NCBI RefSeq assembly: GCF_964340395.1
Contig: NC_135552.1
Span: 22,602,181 to 22,666,180, forward strand
Length of the DNA: 64,000 nt
Direction of reading: 5' to 3'
Origin: Glandiceps talaboti
Lineage: Eukaryota > Hemichordata > Enteropneusta > Spengelidae
A program made the position numbers and the translations under genes. The notes under the pieces are model-generated. The model was not told where the DNA came from and made no database searches. It saw nothing but the letters and a program-made list of their open reading frames with translations. This document shows, in pieces, positions 54,380-64,000 of this stretch (position 1 is its first letter; each line of letters starts with the position of its first letter).

Positions 54380-56799
54380 GTAAGTGCAATTTATTTTTTT
54401 TAACTGTGTATCGAGTGACGTGAAGTCCAACCAGCCATGCTATTAATGCATAGTGGAAAATTGTATTCGCATTCCCTGCGCTGTGCCGCATTGCTACGAA
54501 GTGTGACCCTTGGGGCTGTTTCTTCGTCATATAAGAATTTTATTTCATCTGAAAAGATCACGTTGCAGACTTATAGCATGCGAGATGGCTGAACATCTTT
54601 ATTTTTAGAATGCTATGGCATATTTTTTTCATATATAGTAATTTTTTCCTCAAATATTGCATATATTTAGCTATATGAAATGCTGACAAATACGGCTGTA
54701 TAGAGCCTTCTTTGGCTAGCTTTCTTCGGAAAAGTTTCCATGCGTGGCAAAATAATGTCCTCGGTTTTCTTGGTCAAGATATAACAACCTATATATCGAT
54801 CACAATAAAAATCATTCGCATGGAACAATAACCAAAAAATTCCACTATTAAATCGTGCGACTTTTTGTCTGAAATTTTTCAATAACCGCGTTTTCTTTTG
54901 TGATCCTAATAAAATTTCGCCCACTGACAATCGTATCGTATTATCATTATGTATGTTGTCATATTATTCAAATAGTACTGCCTTGGAATACTTAACTTCT
55001 AATTTGATATGTACAAACTATAATTTATTAAACAGGCGGCTTGTCACTACGGACGAGCAGCTGTTTTCTGGCTCACTGACGGAAAATCCCTACACTCTAG
55101 TTATCGGTGTCACTGAGGGACCGTCTCCACATCTCGCCTTTCTGTCGATCTCATCGAATTTTGAGGGCACGCTGGTTTTGTAAATATAAGCGGATGGAGG
55201 AAATTTGCTATTATTGAGGATTTTTTTTTGTTAAAAAGGGCAAGCAAGCACGTGACTATATGAATGCTCTTAATACATGTTGACAACACTTATTGACGAA
55301 TGACCTCCGTAATGTGTTAAAACAACCCCTAATACATTCCCCAAATGACAATCGCATAGCAAAAGAATAACATAGTACATGGGCATAAAGTACGTTCTAG
55401 AATTGCATAGCTTATAGGGTAAACACCTAATTAACCAATTTGAAGCAGCAAGTTCAATAAGTACAGGCTTGGTTTATAAGCTTACTGATTTTTAAAGAAA
55501 GTATTCTTGTTAAATTCAAGCAATGTCGTATAAAATATACATTGGTTATTACATCACTGGACACAACTGTAGACTGTTCCGCCATTTTAAGTGTTAAGAG
55601 CTGAATAATGAGATTCGATTATCAGACCTTACCAAAGCCCAAAAATAGATAAACGGTTACAATTATAGGAAATATGTAGCCCCTCCCCTACCCCCTTGTC
55701 TCGCTAAATTCACTTATCATTCCAACGGTTTCTTCTTCTTCAAGATTAGTCTGTTGAAGGTTTCCCTCCCCACTTAACGGTTACTGGGTGAGCATTCAAG
55801 CCCGACGTGGTGCCAGTGAATTTCTGTTAGAACGGCACTGCATCACGTAAATGTGTTTGTGATGGATACTTCGATGGTTATTTTCTAAAAAGGTTAACAT
55901 CATTCTAATCCAGGACACATGTGTGACAGCGCACATGGCGGCCATTTGTTTACTAAGACATTGTCCTCTCTTTGTCGTTATTGACAATGTGGGATTATTT
56001 ATATCCTAATCATGAGTGTTCGAGGTTCAGGTCATACACCAGATTGATGGTTAATCATAGATAAAAATACCCCGTATAGTTAGCCAAAAAAACAGGTGCA
56101 TATAACGGTTTGTTTTCCTGCACTTTTGGCCTGTTGCAAACATATGAATGATAACATTTACTTTCTACACTTGGAACATTCCCGCCACATTTAAATGAAA
56201 AGGTAATAATATTTTGATGCAGTATCCAGTCCCCTGTTCATGAGTTGCGCATGTGCAAATTTTTACTCTTCAATGAACAATTAAAATGCAGATTTCTAGC
56301 TTGCATAATAATCAGCAGCTAACCTTTGATTCACAGAATGTGCGAATGCCAATTTCAAGCTTGAGATCTGTCGACCTGAACAAATAAACAACACACCTAG
56401 CATTACATATCACCTATCTACTCCACATTCACGTGAACAGTATCTGCCACAAATACAACCTGTCTCTGTATAATTATTTGATTCACTGCAAGAACTACAC
56501 TAGTTGTCTCTCGGCACTGAATGGGTTTGAATTCAAATTATCATATCAATTTAAAATTGTAAGGACAGCTGTCTCTTGTCTCCAAGTCAATATTAAACCC
56601 CGTAGTCCACATAGAGCAAGCACATGCGCAACTGTTTCCCCTAGACCTTTAATACTACAGCCATGGAAAGTTCATATGCATTCACACAGTAAAGCGAGAA
56701 CATGTACGTGTACAAGACGCTGTCACGAGAATGTCAAGGCCAGTATCTATTGATTATCGTATATGTCATTTTGAAATAACAAGTTTACAATGCTGTTGT
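54380..56799 (+). other. Putative first intron of the downstream gene, part 1
   Basis: AT-rich sequence with scattered CpG. No recognisable coding or structural feature. Confidence 0.4.
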
Positions 56800-57285
56800 A
56801 GTCGCCGTGCTTTGTTCATATCAAATCAGCACCTTTGCCTTTTAATTTGCTAAATGGAAATCAAGGCTCCATCCTCGCATCTAACAATTGAGATATTCAT
56901 TTTATAAAAAATCCGACGATAACGACATTATAACCCTGTTAATAGCAATAATAATAATGATAATTATAATCTTTATTTATACTAGATAGTTCTTTAAGTA
57001 TATAAACACTTGTCTCCCAAGAGGTCCAGTGAGGGTCATCCCTCATGGGTTCAGTGTCAATGCAGGAGGAAACCAGAGTACCTGGAGAAAGCCTGCGTTG
57101 TTCGGTAGAGTCAAACTGAACGACACTCTTCTTACTTTCAGTGTGCTGTGCTTTGTTCATATCAAATCATCACCTTTACCTTTTAATTTGCTAAATGTAA
57201 CTCAAGGCTCCATCCTCGCATCTAACAATTGAGATATTCATTTTGTCAAATTCCGACGATAACGACATTATGTAACCCTGTTATG
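56800..57285. repeat. Direct repeats of about 138 bp flanking a SINE-like insert
   Basis: 56806-56940 and 57148-57283 are about 90% identical (TGCTTTGTTCATATCAAATC through CGACGATAACGACATTAT). About 205 bp lies between them. Confidence 0.85.
56940..57145 (-). mobile_element. SINE-like element with (ATT)n tail
   Basis: Read on the minus strand it has TCTCCAGGTACTCTGGTTTC, then CCTCACTGGACCTCTTGGGA, then CTAGTATAAATAAAG and an (ATT)n tail. These phrases resemble, from memory, short retroposons common in marine animals. Family assignment is not certain. Confidence 0.5.
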
Positions 57286-59210
57286 CATGCTCATGGAGCA
57301 TGCTCTACTTGACACTTTTAAGCATAGATGAATTTTTTAGCCTCGACACTCTCTTTTATTCATAAAGATAACGTACCTTTAATATGGATATATAATTTCG
57401 AGAAATCATTTAATAATGGAAAGCAAATGGACCACATATTAAAATTCTCAATCTGCCTGTTAACCCTACATATTGACCAAATGTTTATTTATTTACTCTT
57501 CTGTTTATTTTCATTATGATTTCTAAGGCCATCTTGCAATACCATTTTCTATCTAAATAAATGCTCATGTAAAATTCACCTAGTATTGTCCTGACGTCAA
57601 ATCACATCAAAAAATGAAGAATTCTGTCACCTATTCGATTGCTTGATTTGCTTGAATACGATGATACAGATTTCGTGACCACGAATCAGAGCAATGAACA
57701 CTATTCATCAAATATATGTTAGTTGGAAAAATTCTTCAAATCATGATTTCAAATGAAAATAAACTTGAATGAAAATATCCTCGTTAACTGTTTTTTTTAC
57801 AACATCGTTTTCGTTCTACAAATGGCAGCGTACGGTTAGACACAGTCGATCCAGTTTGAAAAATAATGAATGAAACGCGGCCGGCAGCAGACGACATGTC
57901 TGAATGAGTATCGCGCATGCGTATGAGCTCAGACTAAAAATGATCGCTTTGTCTCTTGTTGGCCAGATTAATTCATTCATTTCCATGCAGGACGTAATGA
58001 ATATTATATAATTTCATTGTTACGTAGAATATTGTGTTTTCATATGTCAGTGACACATATTCAGAAAGTAATCCTGGAAACATTCGACAGTGATTCATCA
58101 CGTAGCACGTCATCCGGCTGTCAATGTCTGACATTGTATGTGTGATTTCCTGCTTGCCTTGCACAACTTAAACGTTACCACCGACACGTTTAACCCTTAG
58201 CTTTAAGCATGAAATTTACAAATCCATTATAATTGACAAGGTAAAATAATTTATCAATAAATACTGACAGTTGACACAATAATTGAGGTCACATAGCAAA
58301 ATTGATAACCGTTCGATTGTATGTAGAGGAAATGATATAACCGACCTTGAAATGCAATATTTAATTTCACTAGAAAAAAAGATTGTTTGAATTGGGGAAT
58401 AAATTATTAATAATTTTCGATATGAAAATGATATTTCATGGGAAGAAGCAGACAATGGTTTGTAAGGAATGTTATACTGTCCCCAGAGACCTAATATGAT
58501 TGCGTGCATTGACGGACAAGGAACTGGCACGGTCACTAACTTATGACGAGTCCTCTCGCATTAGTTATCGATTTTCCATATATAGGATATTGCGTGAGAG
58601 ACCAGCAAGCCTTTAGCACTTGTAAGATCACGTTAGGGTAGGAAAGCCTTCAATTTAAGATATGGTAAATGTGATCATCCATTTACGCTTCACGTTTGCA
58701 CTATGATCTTTACGTATAGAAAGAGAGGTGGGTGTATGATGTATTACTGTACAGTAACATTAGTGGCACATTAAATTAATGTAATACCCCCCCCCCCCAC
58801 CCCAACCCAATTCACCCGATGCACACACAACTCCCATCACTGTCCAGTGTCGAACGCACAGCTTATCAAGTTATGTTGTGCGTATTGGTTACAATTTCAG
58901 TACTCAGTTTGGGCCTAAAACAAAAAGGTGTTTGGTTCCGGTCACCCGACCCCCCCCCCCTAGTTTTTTCACGCCGACCATAAATTTCTGTTTTACGTGT
59001 TCGAGAAACATTATAATAAAATCGCGAAAATTGTGAAGTCTCGCAAGAAATAGTGAATGCAGAAACTGACAACAACTTAAAACGACAATATAAAACTGTT
59101 CTTCCAATCTGTAATGACTGTACATCTGATGAGAAGAAACCAATAATACAGTGATCATATGGAAAACAACGGAAAACATAACTACCTCATCTAGACACTC
59201 ACATATGGGA
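57286..59210. other. Probable intron, part 2
   Basis: No genes recognised. C-runs lie at 58788-58799 and 58951-58960. Confidence 0.4.
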
Positions 59211-59214
59211 AAAA

Positions 59215-59300
59215 AATATTTTAAAAAATCTACCTACCCACCTATTCTAAAATTGAGAGTAATCGGAAACACACAATTTGTTTTGTTAGGCCTTAAAAGG
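59215..59300 (-). repeat. Short rearranged R1 fragment
   Basis: Holds the R1 end phrase (CTACCTACCCACCTATT) followed by the reverse complement of the R1 start (GGAAACACACAATTTG then TTAGGCC). The interior is missing. Confidence 0.55.
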
Positions 59301-60314
59301 AATATTCGACAGTTTTTGTAATTTCAGATAAAAATGTGACAACGTCATCATTTATCTAACAAGAGAATTCAATTTATATGATTCCTGTCTAAAACATTTT
59401 ATGCACATTAATTTGTAAACATTTTTAAAGAAAAAACGAAAAAAAAACCGTGACTATTTCATAGTGCGAAAAGGTAAGCACGTACTGTACACTCACAATC
59501 AAACGCCTTCCAGAAATTGGGTTCGATTGAAACATATTTGATGCCTGTCGCCTTTAATTTGGTGAATTCCTGTCGCACTGTCGACCTCAATTTAATTGTA
59601 ACACCAGTTTGAAGTTCGATATCTCTGTATTAGAAACAGTATTCTGACATCAATTCTGAGTTGCTAAAGGACACATCGTCTTTGGAGATAGGTTTACGAT
59701 TTTCTCTAATTGAGCACGTAGGTCTCTTTGCCAGAATGAACTATTTCTCCGACAGAGTATTGATGTCACCAATCTCTATATCTACAAAATACAGACATAG
59801 TACAAGTAATTCATTGGTTTTGCTTTGTATTATTCAATACAAACGTTGAAAACCCGTCATTTTTAGTAACATGAAGATCATTGATATTAATTTTTTTCTC
59901 AGTTCATCGTTCAAGGGTTCAATACACTATCATTGGGCACTGTTCGTGAATACCTTGTTCATGTTGTGTGCAACTTAATTATTTCATATCGGATTACACT
60001 ACTCTGCGCTATAATTAATTAACTAACAGGTGACGTTGTCTCAGTCTGTTGTGTGTGACGCATGTCTTACCAATATTTTGTCACAGTCTCTAGTGATAAA
60101 GAATTACATATACTGGCTAATAGCGATCTATGGAGTTAAAGAAAAGACATGAAGTTAATGTCACGATCGTCCTATATTCATGAAGGACTGGTTCATTTCG
60201 ACTAGTACCATGTAGGACTGAAAGATCATAACTTGGTTCATCCAATTGAAGGAGAAAACACCGCTAAATAAACCATCTTACATACCTGTTAGATATAAGG
60301 GTTAGGATTAGTGT

Positions 60315-60720
60315 TTAGGCCAAATAAAAAAATAGTGTGTTTCCAATAATCCGACCGACCCTAGTTGAAGCAGCCTAAACATGCAAAAAGATAAACTTAT
60401 GACAATTTACTTCTATTTCCCTGTAGATTGCCTTGCCAAGTATCTTAGTTACTTATTTAAAATCACATTCCAGAGAGAAACGATGTCTTCTCAGCTTATA
60501 ACAGCACAGTCTGCGTAATTGTGTTCGTCTACTCCCGAATCAAATAATTTTAATTGTCTTCATTTTAATACTTCTTTAAATTTACACCTCATCAACTGTA
60601 ACGGAAGTATTTTGACCAACGAGTACCTTGTCTTTTGGTCCAAATAATTAAAAAAACGATGTAAAATAAAATAAAATCCCGACCTACCTACCCTATTTTC
60701 TGAAGTACAATTTTTTTTAT
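60315..60720 (+). repeat. Dispersed repeat family R1, copy 3
   Basis: TTTAGGCCAAATAAAAAAAT start and CTACCTACCCTATTTTCTGA end, collinear with 39454-39800. Confidence 0.78.
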
Positions 60721-61600
60721 TTTTGACATACATTGCAACTTTTTTTAAGAAACACATTCTATTTACTATGTTAATTACTATGGTAACTAAACTCCTGACA
60801 ATATACCCATTCTCTTCACTATATACACATAAAACAAAATCGAAACATATCTCTAGAGGTGTGGTTATATCGAAATGTTTTCACTTGATGTGAAGTAATA
60901 AGTGTGACTGTATATATTACAAATGTAATGAATTGTTTTGGAATCGCTGTACAGGTCTTCCGACTGCTTGGTGCGTGTCTCACCCCAGGCGTACTAGTTG
61001 GGAATTACAGCAATGGTAATCTAAGCGTTCCATTTTGCTCTGATGTCCAGAAAAGAGCACAGTTACTTCAATGATTACTTGTGAATGTAACAAGCACCCT
61101 ATTGACTTTATAATACCTTCGATGTTAACCATGCAGCATTATCATGCAATAAATTTCACTATCTTAAACAATTACTGTTGATTATAACCTGGCCAGCATC
61201 ATTTGTTAATGGATTTTATCATCCATTACAGTGTGATGTAATTAAAACCATCAACTGTTACATGATACATGCTTTCCCTGATCACTAAATGTGATACTTC
61301 TATGTCACTGTCAAGTTTGTAATCTCATAGTAATTACCTAAGGACTGAATGTTATTTCACTAGTGTGGTATCCATTCCAAATTGTATATGTCAGAGATAA
61401 AGTACATACATGTAAGGCACACACACTGATGGTGATATCAAACTACCCCCAATTAATTCATATACCGATGGTACTATAAACTTCTCCGAGGTTAGAATTT
61501 TATTATCGTCACAAAGTGTACATAATCTATCAGTTACTCTTCGAGCAAAAATAAAACATGACAGAAATTCAAAGAAAGTTATGTAGAGTGCCTTATTATC
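60721..61600. other. Probable intron, part 3
   Basis: AT-rich, no recognisable features. Confidence 0.4.
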
Positions 61601-61603
61601 AAA

Positions 61604-61665
61604 AAGCACCACCACCACCACCACCACCACCACCACCACCACCACCACCACCACCACCAAAAAAA

Positions 61666-61703
<38 letters not shown>

Positions 61704-61735
61704 GCAACAACACCAACAACAACAATGACAACAAC
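61604..61735. repeat. (CAC)n followed by (CAA)n microsatellite
   Basis: About 18 CAC units, a short A run and about 20 CAA-type units. It gives spurious polyV/polyL/polyW open frames on the minus strand. Confidence 0.95.
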
Positions 61736-64000
61736 ATCTTCAACAAAACTGCAGAACACAAAGTTGCCTTCATTCTAATGAACACTTGATATCACGCTAT
61801 TCGAAACGTTATTGAATTTCTTCACACTATCACACTGTCACACCTTTACATGTACATGTATTACCTTTAGCACTTATATACGGTCGATTTTGATAATGTG
61901 CAAGGCTGACATGTGTTTCGATACTTCCTGTTACAACGAAAGCACTCAAAGACAATTTAGGCAGATTTTTATCTTGTCTCAATAAAAGTGATGTATGTAT
62001 GTTATCAATTTCTCTCCTCCCTTCTTCAACCACATATATATGTTCAATAAATCATGTAAAATGCAAACATGTAACATTTTACGAACTCTTCTCGTTTTAC
62101 GTAAAGAATATAGTGTCAAACTGCGTAGGCGGTATGCTCAGGCGTATTACAGTTGAGAAAACGACTTCTCCTCCGGCAGTCCAACTTTATTGTGTGTTGT
62201 TAACTCTTTCTTTTGTACGCCTCTGAAAATATTCAATTACATCAAATTCCTTTGAGGTATCCAACAGATATAAGAAATAATTGCGACACAATATTCTCAA
62301 ATAAAACTAACTTAAAGTTACTATTCGGTGCAAACGTATGCTCTAAATGTTCACTTGTAATAATTTTATACCATTTAAGGTCAAACTATTGATTTAGTGA
62401 ATAATTACAGAAAAAATAGTTTTCATACAATTACCCCCCCCCCCCCCCCGACTTCTTCCCACAACTCCATTTACTCAAAAGAAATTGTTCATCTCGGAAG
62501 TCAAAACGGAATCAAATAGTTAACTGCTCAGTGTGTCCTAGCAATAGGACGAACATGACCTCATAAGAATTATAGTAGTTGTGAAGAAACTCACTGTAAA
62601 CATACAAAAGCTGGGTAAATGGAAGAGTATTGATCACTGTAGGTTTAGTCCCCATCTTTCAGCTGTGTATAGCTGAAAACACAACACGTATATGTACTAT
62701 GTCAATACAAAGACTATCAAAACAAAACGTGTATGCAAGGAAAAATATCATACAGTCGTGCCCATTCGGATTTGCTCATTTAAAAGACACGCATTTATAA
62801 CGGAAACCACCAGATGAACATTAATATGTTGCCATTTGTGTTTTTTGTTTGTTATTTGAAGCAAAAGATATATCTTATTTGAATTATTGATAAAAAAATT
62901 CTGACCGCGCGTATTAAATAAACCATAAAGCGAGTTTCAAGTAGTTATGTCCACCATCATTAATTGCAAGATTATGAAATAACTGTTTACGTTAGGTTTG
63001 TTATTTCTACGCAAGGATACAATTAATCATGTAAATTATGGCTATCGATAACATTATTAGCGAATATTAATATCATTTTAAAGCTTCAGCACGCATTTTT
63101 TTCAGCATGACATATATTGAGCTTCTCTTCCCAAAAGAGCGTTCACAGCTGCTGTGTTAGTAAGCCTATGTGTGACTGTCATTTGGGTCTTCTCGCCTTT
63201 GGCATTTCGTTTGACGTCATAGTTATTTCAAGAAGTTTGTTCCCGTTCATACACCACACTCCCTACTGATATATTCCTCAGTTTCACCCCATGTCTTAAA
63301 ATATCATTGCAGATCACTATCTGGACTAAATTTAGAAGGAAAAAACCCATATCGAGAGTCATTATCGTGATATAAGCGGGAATAGAACGTTATGATCTTT
63401 TGTAAGATGACAATGGGAATTATATTAATATGACATTTGAGTTCTATAACAGCGCTTTCCCACACTGTGCTCGAAGCACTTTTGCAATTATTACCTCTGG
63501 CCCGGACCTATAATTGCACACATACCATTGTCCTTGTCATAGCCTGCTGTTTGTGTCACAAAGTACGTGATCACGTTGGAGTAAAAGTGATGGAGTCCAA
63601 CAAAAGTTGACCTTATTAGTATATACCCTAATTCTAAACACCTTTTATCGTTTATCTCAACTATTGTTTGTGTACATGAAATAAGTGAAATAAATCCGAT
63701 TTCATCCAAGCTATCTTGGCAGAAAAAATCTCATATTCGGTACATTTTTGCTCATATTAATTCTACTAATTACCATAATGTTGACAATTTATGTGTATAT
63801 CCCTTTTGAAATGTCACTAAATCTATGCAAACTTTTCATGAGCTGGCTATTTCGTTTGGCAGTGGCATGTCAAAAGAATCCATACAAGATGCATTAAGCT
63901 TGTATCAGGAAGAATTTGTCACATGATCCGACAGATTATCACAGCACGAAACAAAAGTCTCAAAATGTGCATGTCGTAGCTATAGTGCTCTCTTATGAGA
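61736..64000. other. Probable intron, part 4
   Basis: No gene recognised. A 17-18 base C-run lies at about 62432-62449. Nothing with clear coding homology up to the window end. Confidence 0.4.

Noticed and set aside
60295-60312. Telomere-like TAAGGGTTAGGATTAG
   Set aside because: Too short and imperfect, with no array.
61391-61785. Minus-strand polyvaline/polyleucine/polytryptophan proteins
   Set aside because: Artefact of the (CAC)n(CAA)n microsatellite.

Overview
This is eukaryotic (animal) genomic DNA: AT-rich, intron-dominated, full of microsatellites, minisatellites and short dispersed repeats. No bacterial-style operons, CRISPR arrays, rRNA or convincing tRNA genes were seen. The organism looks like a marine invertebrate. 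The dispersed repeats and overall style would suit an invertebrate deuterostome such as a hemichordate, but that placement is a low-confidence inference.

The window is dominated by the 3' part of one plus-strand gene, VINCULIN, the actin-linking adaptor of focal adhesions and adherens junctions. I reconstruct 17 exons (1024 to 43508) that splice in frame into 730 residues plus a stop. Exons 1-3 and the start of exon 4 encode the end of the head (D4-like region). The rest of exon 4 carries the FPPPP EVH1-ligand region. Exons 5-12 form an unusual proline/glutamine/serine-rich linker insert. Exon 13 is the second conserved proline segment (PPRPPLPE...PPPRPPPPEE). Exons 14-17 are the actin- and PIP2-binding tail, ending in WVRKRPWYL. 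The D1-D3 head and the promoter lie upstream of the window.

The most interesting parts are within vinculin. (1) Eight consecutive symmetric phase 1-1 exons (1008 nt, 336 residues) are inserted between the two conserved proline segments; seven of them have non-canonical donors with a pyrimidine, or G then T, at +3/+4. (2) A degenerate intronic satellite holds nine perfect CArG boxes (SRF sites) in 565 bp. An unrelated 44-bp tandem array in another intron holds three more, and two lie just past the stop codon. Vinculin is a classic SRF/MRTF target, so this suggests satellite-derived SRF platforms. (3) The splice donor of exon 13 is tandemly duplicated into the intron.

Beyond the stop codon, 43.5-45.1 kb is probably 3'UTR. 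From 45.1 to about 54 kb is intergenic, with dispersed repeats, a CRE/ATF-like motif cluster and G-rich tracts. At 54310 there is a plausible first coding exon of an unrecognised plus-strand gene (strong Kozak context, donor at 54380). The remainder to 64000 is probably its first intron, with a SINE-like element between direct repeats and several low-complexity tracts.
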